From: an uncultured Dysosmobacter sp.
Lineage (GTDB): Bacteria > Bacillota > Clostridia > Oscillospirales > Oscillospiraceae
Length of the DNA: 64,000 nt
Reading direction: 5' to 3'
Assembly (NCBI GenBank): GCA_934563745.1
Contig: CAKTHE010000001.1
Location: 124,001 to 188,000 of the forward strand
Position numbers and translations under genes: made by a program. Shown here piece by piece: positions 23,565-32,100 of this stretch (its first letter is position 1; every line of letters begins with the position of its first letter). The notes beneath the pieces were generated by a model that saw only the letters and a list, made by a program, of their open reading frames with translations, was not told the DNA's origin and searched no databases.

Positions 23565-24020
23565 TCAACGTTCCCAGCTGCGCTTTGCAATGTCCTCCAC
23601 GGCCTCCAGTCCGGGCCGCTGGCGCTTGAGCGCTGCGAACCGGGCCAGGGCTTCCCGGCGCTGTGCTCCGGTATAGATTTCCTCCAGGGGCTTTTCCGTG
23701 GTTCCGTCCTCATAGGTTCGGACGATCCGCACGGTATACACCACCAGCTTTCCCCGGTAACCGGGATCCCGGATCAGCTCCAGGCGCTCCCGGTATGCCG
23801 CCGTCATCAAAGCGGCGTACCGTTCCGCCAGGGCTTTCCGGTAGTCGGTCAGCTGCTCGATCAGGGCTTGACACTGGGCAATGGTCCGGGCGGCGCTTTC
23901 GTCGTGGGCCTTGATGCGGTCGGCGGTCAGGACGTCGGGCCGGACCAGATAGGCGGAGAACCGCACTTCCGCTTCCCGGCTTGGGCTGCCGTAGCGGCTG
24001 AACAGGTTTAGATAGCTCAT
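23565..24020 (-). CDS. Hypothetical protein of the second phage-like element
   Basis: A 151-residue charged protein. A helical middle (RIKAHDESAARTIAQCQALIEQLTDYRKALAERY) is followed by a beta segment (KLVVYTVRIVRTYEDGTTEKPLEEIYTG) and a final helix. I do not recognise the family. GAGGAGG lies before ATG 24020, and the start overlaps the previous stop (ATGA), so translation is coupled. Confidence 0.6.
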   Translation of the reverse strand: MSYLNLFSRYGSPSREAEVRFSAYLVRPDVLTADRIKAHDESAARTIAQCQALIEQLTDYRKALAERYAALMTAAYRERLELIRDPGYRGKLVVYTVRIVRTYEDGTTEKPLEEIYTGAQRREALARFAALKRQRPGLEAVEDIAKRSWER

Positions 24021-24184
24021 GCGCGGGCCTCCTCGCAGCTGGTGACGGTCCAATAAGCGATGCCGTCGGGGCTGTGTTCGTCGCTTCCCCAGCCGATTAC
24101 CGTTCCGGTGGGGATAGGGATTAAAACCCAAAGGGCTTCATGGCGGGAAGTGCGCTTATTTTCGATGTGGATTAGATATTTCAT
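24017..24184 (-). CDS. Small hypothetical protein (55 residues)
   Basis: A short protein starting MKYLIHIENKRTSRHEALWV, with an AAAGGAG site upstream of ATG 24184. It resembles its neighbour at 24777-24932 in length and in its MKY opening. No function is recognised. The frame extends upstream to 24385 only as a shadow of the J-domain gene. Confidence 0.55.
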   Translation of the reverse strand: MKYLIHIENKRTSRHEALWVLIPIPTGTVIGWGSDEHSPDGIAYWTVTSCEEARA

Positions 24185-24222
24185 GATGCAATCTCCTTTC
24201 TGGTGGTCGCGGCGCGTCCCGG

Positions 24223-24729
24223 TCAAGCCGGGAGCGCGTCGGAAGTGGTGGAAGCGGTGCGGGTGAAGGTAGTGGAGCCGTACTTGCTGCGAATCTGCGC
24301 CATAGTCTTGGATCCCTTGTGCCAGCGCTGGCCGTCCTCGGCATAATGCCAGCTCCAGAGCTTCTTTGTGCTGCTCCAGCGGCACCCGGCAGCCTTCAGA
24401 GCCTCTTTGTGCTCTTTGGTGTTGCCGCCGATCCAGAGCCAGCGGCCGCAGAGCTCGATTTCCAGGCCGTCCAGCTTCAGAAGTGCGGAAATGATGTTGA
24501 TGAAGTCCCCGGCGCTCTCCGTGGTGGCGTGGGTGCGGCCGGTGGTATCCTCGGCGGCCTGCTCGTTCTGGCTGCGCTTCAGGACCTCGAACCGGGCTTC
24601 ATACTCGGCATTGATGGCCTGCATGGTGGCGGTATTGCCGCCCATGTCCGGGTGATGCTTCAGGGCTGCGGCCTTGTAGGCCTTCTTCAGCTCGTCCAGG
24701 TTCTTGCAGTTGATGAAATAGGTTGTCAT
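24223..24729 (-). CDS. J-domain (DnaJ-like) protein
   Basis: A 168-residue protein with an N-terminal minimal J-domain: LDELKKAYKAAALKHHPDMGG contains the essential HPD motif (about residues 26-28) that stimulates DnaK. The rest has a Trp-rich segment (GCRWSSTKKLWSWHY), recognisable from similar proteins on mobile elements of gut Firmicutes. It may recruit host DnaK for replication or assembly. It lacks the Gly/Phe and zinc regions of true DnaJ. Confidence 0.82.
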   Translation of the reverse strand: MTTYFINCKNLDELKKAYKAAALKHHPDMGGNTATMQAINAEYEARFEVLKRSQNEQAAEDTTGRTHATTESAGDFINIISALLKLDGLEIELCGRWLWIGGNTKEHKEALKAAGCRWSSTKKLWSWHYAEDGQRWHKGSKTMAQIRSKYGSTTFTRTASTTSDALPA

Positions 24730-24776
24730 GGTGTGTTCCTCCTTGAATTTTTATCGTGATTGCGATTAGTGGAAGG

Positions 24777-24932
24777 TTAGCGAATGGGGCGTGCGCCCTT
24801 TGCGTCCTGCTCCCAGATGTTGACGGTGTAGCCACACCGCTTGAGCTGCTGCGCTAGGTCCTGCGCCGCTTCTAGGGTGTTGCGGTAGCTGATGGCGGGG
24901 GTAGTCTTGCAATAGACAATCATGTATTTCAT
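24777..24932 (-). CDS. Small hypothetical protein (51 residues)
   Basis: It starts MKYMIVYCKTTPAISYRN, with a GAAAGGGAA site upstream of ATG 24932, and probably adopts a small beta-alpha-beta fold (MIVYCKTT...LEAAQDLAQQLKRCGYTVNIWEQD). It is first in the leftward transcript from the divergent control region at 24,997-25,075. No function is recognised. Confidence 0.6.
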   Translation of the reverse strand: MKYMIVYCKTTPAISYRNTLEAAQDLAQQLKRCGYTVNIWEQDAKGARPIR

Positions 24933-24996
24933 GGTGTTTCCCTTTCTGGCCTGTCGGCCTGCCGTGTTCGGTGTTGTTCCCGCTTGGGTTGAGGCA

Positions 24997-25075
24997 ATCA
25001 TAACGCCAGCATTATGCAAACGTCAAGAGCGTTTTTGCAGGTTTGGAGATAGTCACAAATCATAACGCTGGCATT
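24997..25075. promoter_or_regulatory. Paired operators between divergent genes
   Basis: Two copies of AATCATAACGC(C/T)(A/G)GCATT occur at 24997-25014 and 25058-25075, 61 bp apart. The first copy extends into an imperfect dyad CATAA...TTATG. They lie between the leftward small-gene operon and the rightward ribbon-helix-helix gene, whose product is the obvious candidate ligand. Confidence 0.6.
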
Positions 25076-25152
25076 TGTTGAATGTGCATAATGACTGCGG
25101 CAGGGTGAAAGAGTAAAATAAATAGCATAAGAACAAGAGGGGAGCGGAAGCT

Positions 25153-25380
25153 ATGACGGTAAAATATTCGGAACTTTCGGCAGAAGCGAAACAGAGAAGA
25201 AACCGCCAGAATGCAGCCAGCCGCGCCAGATATGAGAAGGCGGCATACAGCAAAATGACATTCAGGATTAGATCTGATGGCTCGGACGGCTTCACACCGG
25301 AGCAGATCAAGCACGCAGCAGATCAGGCGGGGTTATCGGTCAACGCCTGGATCTTGGAGGCAATCCGGGATAAGCTGTAA
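25153..25380 (+). CDS. Ribbon-helix-helix (Arc-type) regulator
   Basis: A 75-residue protein whose C-terminal half matches a ribbon-helix-helix DNA-binding fold: a strand (KMTFRIRSD), helix A (FTPEQIKHAADQAGL) and helix B (VNAWILEAIRDKL). The N-terminus is basic. It is monocistronic, with a terminator right after it, and faces the paired operators at 24997-25075, so autoregulation and control of the J-domain operon are likely. Confidence 0.72.
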   Translation: MTVKYSELSAEAKQRRNRQNAASRARYEKAAYSKMTFRIRSDGSDGFTPEQIKHAADQAGLSVNAWILEAIRDKL

Positions 25381-25386
25381 GACAAC

Positions 25387-25434
25387 AATACCCACCAGGA
25401 GCGGATGTCTTCCGTTCTCGGTGGGTATTATTTT
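25387..25434 (+). terminator. Intrinsic terminator after ribbon-helix-helix gene
   Basis: AATACCCACC (25387-25396) pairs with GGTGGGTATT (25420-25429), extended inside by a second stem (GAGCGGA with TCCGTTC), and followed by ATTTTG. Confidence 0.75.
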
Positions 25435-25439
25435 GCCCT

Positions 25440-26290
25440 GATGGTATACGGAGCGTATTCTGGCGGAGAGATATATTTATAAGCTATATATACGGGGATA
25501 GACTGAGTATATATTGCGCGCTATGGGTTGGCAAAAGAGAGGGGCGGGGCGGCCAAAAACGCGCGGAGGGCAGCAGAGCGGCAGGCAATGGGGGCCGAAT
25601 GGCAGGCGGTGGGACTGGCGGAGGCGGCAGGGAGGACGCAGGACGGGAGAAGCTGGCAGAAGGGCAGCGGGCAAAGGGCACGGCGGGGACGATGCATGCA
25701 GAGCGGAAGGGCGAGGGCGGAAGCGGTGCGGCCCGGCGGGAGGCAATCAGCGGGCGGGAATTAAGGCGCTGTTAAATCGTTTCGGCCTGGGGCAAGGCGC
25801 GCGGCGCTTTGTGTGTCGGGTCTGTGTCAAAAGGGGCAGGCGGCGGAGAGATGCCGGCAATGCAGCACGGGCAAGGGGCGACGGAACAAGGAAGCGGCGG
25901 GCCGATGCTGGGCGGCAGAGGGGAAGCGTGCCAGCAGGGCCGAGATGCTGGGCGCGTGGCAAGGTCCGGCAATGCAGCGACGGCGGAGGGCAGCAGGAAG
26001 AGCCAGGCGATCAGGCAGAAAGGCAAGAGCCGGCAGGGGCTGGGCTGAGGCGATTCCCCACACCGGGCCGGGCCGATGATGCATTCTCCCTCCCCCTTCC
26101 CGAGGATCAGCAGGGGGTGGGGTAGCGGAAAAAGACGGGGTGTCTCGCGGGAGAGACGAAGATATATCCACCACACCCGCCAAGAGAATTGCAGGAACCT
26201 GAGAGCGGGCCCAGACTGGGGGGAGGGGGTAGGAGAAAACAGGGGGGGGCAGGGCTGCAAACAGCGGCGATGAAAATAATTCCAGGGGAA
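25440..26290. other. G-rich non-coding region with strong strand skew
   Basis: About 850 bp without a credible gene. The plus strand is rich in G and in short GGCAGG, GGCAAGG and GGGCAG words, with few C or T runs. Frames that stay open here give low-complexity Gly/Arg/Ala peptides. CCGGCAATGCAGC occurs twice (about 25854 and 25966). Near the right end are dense G-runs (26217-26264) that could form a quadruplex and a C-run/G-run hairpin (about 26088-26122). An AT-rich patch lies at about 25470-25492. It may be a packaging, origin or structured-RNA region; I cannot tell which. Confidence 0.5.
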
Positions 26291-26292
26291 AT

Positions 26293-26321
26293 TTGCCACT
26301 TTTGAATACCGGTGGTATAAT
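26293..26321 (+). promoter_or_regulatory. Predicted promoter of the packaging operon
   Basis: TTGCCA (26293-26298), a 17-base spacer and TATAAT (26316-26321) form a strong sigma-70-type promoter about 50 bp upstream of the small terminase gene. Confidence 0.72.
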
Positions 26322-26372
26322 GACGGCGAGAGCTGGGAAATACAAGAAATTTCTGAGAAAGGGGTGCAAGGC

Positions 26373-26747
26373 ATGGGCTGGAAAACCTACCGCAGCGAGA
26401 AGGAGCTTGTGGGCGCCATTGCGGATTATTTCAAGACCTGCGACGAAGCGGGAGAGCTTTACGACGAAGCGGGCATGTGCCTTGCGCTGAACGTGGACCA
26501 GCGGCAGATGCGGGAATGGCTGAATCAGGAAGGACCGTTTCAGTACATTGTGCGGCGGGCCTATCTGCACATTCAGCAGCAGATTGCCACCCACCCGGTG
26601 TATCGGGAGAAGAGCATGGTGACCAAGAGCATTTTTCTTCTGAAGCAGCCGCAGTTCGGCGGCTATCAGGACAAGACGGAGGAAAAGAAGGACATCAGCT
26701 TCAAGGTGACGATGGGCGACGGCGTGGACGCGGAGGACTTCAAATGA
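26373..26747 (+). CDS. DNA-packaging protein, gp3-like small terminase
   Basis: A 124-residue protein resembling the GP3-type DNA-packaging family: an N-terminal helical region (YRSEKELVGAIADYFKTC), a helix-turn-helix-like LALNVDQRQMREWL, and the typical end SIFLLKQPQFGGYQDKTEEK. It would recognise the packaging site. I start at ATG 26373 after AAAGGGG; a GTG at 26364 is possible. No large terminase gene follows, which is unexpected. Confidence 0.72.
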   Translation: MGWKTYRSEKELVGAIADYFKTCDEAGELYDEAGMCLALNVDQRQMREWLNQEGPFQYIVRRAYLHIQQQIATHPVYREKSMVTKSIFLLKQPQFGGYQDKTEEKKDISFKVTMGDGVDAEDFK

Positions 26748-26950
26748 CGTGGATTTTATGGCTTTTGCTGTTGATTTTGCAGTGTGTGAACCTGGGGATC
26801 GGGATCGCGGGGCTGTTGGTTGGGAAGAAGGACGCCGGGAAGGAGCCGGAGGACAAGCCGGACAAGGCAGACGAGGCCGGGCGGCTGATGGACGAGGGCT
26901 TTGACAACCTGATGCGCTACAGCGTGGGAGGAAAGGACGGCTTTTCATGA
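26744..26950 (+). CDS. Small membrane protein
   Basis: A 68-residue protein with one N-terminal membrane helix (ILWLLLLILQCVNLGIGIAGLL) and a charged C-terminal tail. Its ATG overlaps the gp3-like stop (ATGA), and its own stop overlaps the next ATG. This tight packing supports a real gene. Function unknown. Confidence 0.7.
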   Translation: MTWILWLLLLILQCVNLGIGIAGLLVGKKDAGKEPEDKPDKADEAGRLMDEGFDNLMRYSVGGKDGFS

Positions 26951-27384
26951 GGACGGTGCAGGAGATCTTTGACGAGACCATTCACCTGATCGACGCCCAG
27001 AACGAGAGCACCGGTTCCACCGTGACGGCAGACACCAAGGAATACGAGCTGCGGACGCCCAACTGTTTGAACGCCTACATCAACCTGGTGTACCCGTACA
27101 GCGACACCTATGAGCCTCGGAGCGACGGAAAGCGGACCGTGCACCCTAAGCTTGGGAGCATGGAGGACGAAGTGCAGATGGACGATTTCATCTGCCTGAG
27201 CGTGCTGCCGAAGGCCCTTGCCTATGAGCTTTTGCGGGAAGAGAACCCCACCGTTGCCAGTGCCTGCTACGAAGACTACGAAAAGGCACTGAGCATGGCG
27301 AAAGAATCCCTTCCGTCGGTGGAAAGCGAGGTTGCGGACCTTTACGGCGGCATTGAATATGGGGAGTTTTCACGATGGTGCTAG
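26947..27384 (+). CDS. Putative phage connector/adaptor protein
   Basis: A 145-residue acidic helical protein (MRTVQEIFDETIHLIDAQ...PKALAYELLREENPTVASACYEDYE). Size and composition fit the small head-tail adaptor or head-completion proteins of tailed phages, but I cannot tie it to a named family. It is translationally coupled on both sides. Confidence 0.5.
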   Translation: MRTVQEIFDETIHLIDAQNESTGSTVTADTKEYELRTPNCLNAYINLVYPYSDTYEPRSDGKRTVHPKLGSMEDEVQMDDFICLSVLPKALAYELLREENPTVASACYEDYEKALSMAKESLPSVESEVADLYGGIEYGEFSRWC

Positions 27385-27563
27385 ACGGCTGGTATACCTG
27401 CCCCATGTGCGGGCGGAAGCTGATGCGGATCCCCTACGGGAGCGTGGTATACGGGACGCCGGTCTACTGCCGCAAGTGCAAGGTCGAGTGGTTCCCCAAC
27501 ATTTACCACGGGGTGGAGTTTTCGGACGATGAGCCGTTCCACCTGCTGGAAGAAGACGAATAA
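27375..27563 (+). CDS. Small zinc-ribbon protein
   Basis: A 62-residue protein with two Cys pairs (CPMCGRK and YCRKCKVEW) that would bind one zinc ion, like the Com/KTR-type zinc ribbons of phages and conjugative elements. The acidic C-terminus ends ...LLEEDE. It overlaps the upstream gene by 10 bp. It might regulate translation or transcription; unproven. Confidence 0.72.
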   Translation: MVLDGWYTCPMCGRKLMRIPYGSVVYGTPVYCRKCKVEWFPNIYHGVEFSDDEPFHLLEEDE

Positions 27564-27588
27564 AACCGAATCTTGAGATAGAGCGTAC

Positions 27589-27633
27589 AGCGCCGAGAAG
27601 CGAGGAGCAATCCTTGTTTTTCGGCGCTTTTTG
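27589..27633 (+). terminator. Intrinsic terminator within the structural operon
   Basis: AGCGCCGA (27589-27596) pairs with TCGGCGCT (27621-27628), followed by TTTTTG. It separates the packaging genes from the next structural gene, so the latter may have its own promoter or depend on read-through. Confidence 0.6.
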
Positions 27634-27708
27634 TTTTGTCAGGACCGCCCCAGACCAGGGGCGCTTGAAATACGTTTCGAGGCCAGACCAGGCCGGAAAG
27701 GAACACCC

Positions 27709-29118
27709 ATGAACGAAGAGACCATGAACCCCACCGCCCAGGAAGAGAGTACGGAAGACGCCTTTCTGACGGGCTGGGAGGATACGGAACCCGCTGAAGA
27801 GCCGGCAGACCAGCCCGCAGCGCAGCAGGAGCCGACGGAAGAGCAGGAGCAGGCAGGGCAGGAGGAATCCGCAGCCCAGGAGACCGAGCCGGACCGGCAG
27901 GACACACAGCAGCAGGAAGCCCAGGCAGACCAGCCCAGGACCTGGACGCTGCGGCATCTGGAAGAAAACCGGACGGTCAGCGAGCCAGAATTGATCACTC
28001 TGGCGCAGCAGGGCATGGATTACGACCGGATCCGGGAGAAGTACGACGAGAGCAAGCCCGTGATGGAGCTGTTCCGCCAGTTTGCCAGTCAGGCGAACAT
28101 GACGATCCCGGAGTATGTGCGGCTGATCCGTACCCGGGCCAAGGAGGCCGAGGGTGCCAGCGAAGAGGACGCCCGGCGGAGCGTGGAAATGGAGGACCGG
28201 GAGGCCGCCGTTTCCGCACGGGAAGAAGCCCTTGCCCAGCAGGACGCAAAGCAGCAGCAGGACCGACAGGCCCAGGAGGCCCGGGAGGCCCGGCGGCAGC
28301 AGGAAATTGAACAATTCAGAACCACCTATCCGGAAGCGGCAAGCCATCCGGAGACCATTCCCCAGGAGGTGTTTGAAAAGGCCCAGAGCGTGGGCCTGAC
28401 GGCAGCTTACGCCATGCATCAGGCCCGGCAGGCCCAGGAGGAAGCGGCGGCCAGACAGCAGGCGGAGGCGGAAGCGGCCAAGCCGTCTTTGACGGCCTCC
28501 CAGGCCCAGACGGCGGCCAAGAACGGGCTGCGCACGGCCGTTGTGCAGCAGGCCTTTGACTATTACTTCGGCGACGGGGCCTTTGCAAGCCTGTACGGCG
28601 GCGGGTCTGCCGCCCAGAGCAGCGGAGCGGGCAGCAGCGGAACGAGCACGAAGAAAGCAGGCTCCAAGAGCTCCGGCTACAACAACGGGAGCCTGACCGC
28701 CGACCAGGTGAAGAAGCTGCAGAGCTATTACGGCGTGACGGCGGATGGCCTGTGGGGCAAGAACTCCAAGGAGGCGGCCGGAGGACTGAGCGCGGACGAG
28801 GCGTGGGCGCAGTATTCCACCCGGTCCGGAAATCACAGCGGCTACACCACCGCCGACATCTCCGGCTATGAAAGCCAAAACGGCTCCGGCAGCTTTGCAA
28901 GGAAGCTGGCGGGCGAGGATCCCTATGTTTCCCGGCTGATGGGGAACCTTGCCACCATGCCGGGGGACAGCAACAAGCTGCGGCGCTATGCGTCCATCAA
29001 AGAGTATTACGAGCTGGGGTACATCAACGACGCCGAGGCGGCGTATCTTCTGGACCGGTACAGTGCCACAGGCAGCACCGGCGAATCGAGCGTAAGGAGG
29101 GGGAGCCGTGGCAACTAA
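27709..29118 (+). CDS. Scaffold-like/structural protein, probably a deletion fusion
   Basis: A 469-residue ORF with two dissimilar halves. Residues 1-270 are Glu/Gln/Ala-rich and coiled, like a phage scaffolding protein, including LRHLEENRTVSEPELITLAQQGMDYDRIREKY. From about 273 the composition changes to Gly/Ser/Tyr-rich (GGGSAAQSSGAGSSGT), followed by LTADQVKKLQSYYGVTADGLWG and an ADGLWGKNS-type repeat known from phage internal or tail proteins. I infer an in-frame deletion near base 28,520 that removed intervening head genes. GGAAAGGAA precedes the ATG. Confidence 0.6.
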   Translation: MNEETMNPTAQEESTEDAFLTGWEDTEPAEEPADQPAAQQEPTEEQEQAGQEESAAQETEPDRQDTQQQEAQADQPRTWTLRHLEENRTVSEPELITLAQQGMDYDRIREKYDESKPVMELFRQFASQANMTIPEYVRLIRTRAKEAEGASEEDARRSVEMEDREAAVSAREEALAQQDAKQQQDRQAQEAREARRQQEIEQFRTTYPEAASHPETIPQEVFEKAQSVGLTAAYAMHQARQAQEEAAARQQAEAEAAKPSLTASQAQTAAKNGLRTAVVQQAFDYYFGDGAFASLYGGGSAAQSSGAGSSGTSTKKAGSKSSGYNNGSLTADQVKKLQSYYGVTADGLWGKNSKEAAGGLSADEAWAQYSTRSGNHSGYTTADISGYESQNGSGSFARKLAGEDPYVSRLMGNLATMPGDSNKLRRYASIKEYYELGYINDAEAAYLLDRYSATGSTGESSVRRGSRGN

Positions 29119-32100
29119 GGCAACGCTGGACGAGCTGGTCCGGCAGATCAACGCGGGGACGCTGAAGGCCCCGTCCAACACCACCGCCGTCCGCAGCGGC
29201 GGGCGGGGCAGCGTGACCAACAAAACTACCTCAAAAAAGAGTGGAACCTCCGGCGCGGCCAAGAGCACCGCCCCCACCGTCCGGGACAGCACCGGGACCC
29301 TTGCCAAAGCAAGCGGCGTGCCGAAGAAGGCGGCGGACACCACGTCCACCGCCTACTATACCCAGCAGCGCCAGAGCGCAGACCGGCTTTACAACATGCT
29401 GGCATCGGCGGCGAAGGAACGGGCATCGGCGGCGCCCCAGGTGGCGGGCAGCGTGGTGGAAGGCGCGGGACGGCTGAACAAGGCCCTGGAGGACAAGCGC
29501 AGCAAGGACCTTGCCGAGGCAGAAGCGGAGAGCACCCGGCGTTATCGGGCCCAGCTGAACAGCGGGAAGAACGAGAAGGGCCAGCCCCTGACGGAGGAGG
29601 AGCGCTTCCGGCTCAACACCCTGATCAAGCGCAACGAGAAAATGAAGACCGTGCGGGAACAGGGCGCGGAGCAGACCCTTTCCAACACCCTGAAGACGGC
29701 GGACAAAGCTTATCAGGCGGCAGACAAACTGAAAGCCTCCGCCGAGAAGAGCCAGGCGGAGGCCAAAAAGGGGCTGGGGAAAGCCGGATCCTTTGCCGTG
29801 GATCTGGGCACGGCAGGGGTGCAGATGCTGGGCGACGTGGCCCTTTCCACGGCCCTGCCCGGAGCGGGCCTTGCGGCGATGGGCGTCCGCTCCGGCGCAG
29901 GCGCAGCCCAGACGGCCCGAAAGGAAGGGGCCAGCTACGGCCAGCAGGTGGCCTATGGCCTGGGCAGCGGCGCTTTGAGCGTAGCCACGGAAAAGCTCAG
30001 CAACGTAGCGGCCCCCTTCAAGAAGGTTTTCGGCGAGGGCGTTTTGGACAAGGCCATTACCAAAGTGGCCGGAAAGCTGGCAGACAGCACGGCCGGAAAA
30101 GCGGCGCTGTCGTTCCTCTCTGAAGGCGGTGAGGAAGTGGTGGAGGATTTGGTTCAGCCCATTTTGCAGCAGCTGACTTACAAAAAGGGCGCAATGAAGG
30201 AGATGCTTTCCACCGATTTTGTGGCGGAAACCCTTTATGATGGCCTGGTGGGCGGCACGCTGGGCCTGGTTGGCAGCGGCGTGGAGAATCTGCAAGCCAG
30301 GCAAAGGGGTCTGGCGGCCGCAGAAACAGCCCCTGCGGCGCAGACGGACGTGCAGCAGGGCACGGATACCCCCCAGACGCAGAACGCCGCACAGAGGGCC
30401 GCAGAGGGCGCAGAAAACGCCGCCCCCGATGCGGAGACGGCGCGGAATGAAAACGGCTTGAATGCGTTTACGGAGCAGGAACGGATCAACTTGTCCAGCG
30501 GGAAGAAAAACAAGATCATTTCCACGTTCAATGATGCGGTTGATTTTGTCCGCAACGCGCTTTCCAACAAGACTGTATCGGAACGAGCTTACATGGGGAA
30601 AGTTCCCGATGTAACGGCACAAAAAGTCTTGAGCGAAACGGGCATTGATATTTCAGGATATAATGCTATTTTACCGAGTGACAATGTTCGCCATATTGCA
30701 AAGAACCACGGAGACGTTTTGGCGGAAACAGCGCGGGGGCAAATTGCTGTAACGCCCAGAGACATTGCTATGATTCCTGAAATTCTGTCAAGCCCGGATC
30801 AAGTCCGCGTTTCTCCCAATGCAGATTCCCGTGGACGAAAGATTCTTATATTTGAAAAACAGATTGGCGATATGTATGTCACGATGCAAGCCGTTTCAGA
30901 CGGAACGCATTCGATTCAAACGGATACCCTGTTTAAACAGAAAAGGAAGAACCCGCTTGTTACGGAGTACTACGATGCCGGAGAAATTTCCGACCCCGCA
31001 CATAACGCCCGAAGCGTGCCGCCGCAAGGTTCTTCCAATCTTGATACTACCATAGCACAGGGCGCGGAAGTTGTCAAGAATGGGGATTCGGCGGACCGTC
31101 TGCTGGAAATTCTGCGCGGGAAGAAGCGCGTCAGCCAGGAAATGCTGAGTGACAGTCAGTTTATGCAGGCTGCGGACGCAGGAGCTTCCATTGATGCGGA
31201 CGGGAAGGTTTATCTTCCGGACGCAGCGCAGCACATTGACAATCGAACCCGGGATAGCGTGGCGGGCAGAGATGTTCATGCTTTTCAGTTTGATAATCCG
31301 GAAGTCCACAGCTTTTATCAGGAGGCAGCTCAGGCCCTTTTGGAGGATCTGGATCTGAGCGTGGACCGAGGCAGCGCTCAGACCATGCAGCGAACGGTGA
31401 ACGGAAAGCGCTACAACAACCAGATTTTTGAAACACCCAGTATTCGGGCAGCGATGGACGAAACAGGTGTGTCCAGAACCGCGATTATGGACGCAGCCCA
31501 ACGCCTGATCACAGACCACGGACAGGAGAATGTGGCCGCAGCAAAGCGGCTGGAGCTGGTTTTGGACGATATGCTGAGTAACGGCTATACCCGACTGGAC
31601 GGCAGCTATACCCCGGCAAATCAGGCTTATATTGACGCGAAAAATGCCATTGTTGGTGCGCAGCCGCAGCAGGAATCCGGCGGCTATCTGGACGGACTGG
31701 ACGGACTGGGCAATGCGGACGCGGGGACGGTGAACACGCCCTTTGACCAGATGCAGGCCCAGAGCGACGCCTTCCACCCGGTGAACCCCAACAGCGCCCA
31801 GCGCATTATGACGGAGCAGAACCGTGCCCCGTCGGAGGTGCCGACGGTGAATCCGGAGACCGGGCGGAATGTGGAGAAAACAGTTTCCACCATTCTGAAC
31901 AGCCCCCTCACCTCCCCGGAGATGGCAACCGTGTACGAAAACGCTATTGCCAGCGGCGCGTTCGATTATGACGTGGTGACGGACCGGGACGCGGTGCAGC
32001 GGGCGGCGGCGTGGGATTCCATCATTACGGACATTGCCTCCCAGATGCCCAGCACCTTCCGGGAAAAGGCGGACTTCTGGCGCTATACCTCCATGCTGAC

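Noticed and set aside
23326-23568. Alternative 80-codon frame at the start of the sigma-like gene
   Set aside because: Overlaps a predicted promoter, and the product has no recognisable fold; the other frame carries the helix-turn-helix.
25514-26125. Rightward frames in the G-rich region (for example 203 codons from 25514)
   Set aside because: Gly/Arg/Ala low-complexity products in several frames at once, explained by lack of T in the strand; no ribosome site.
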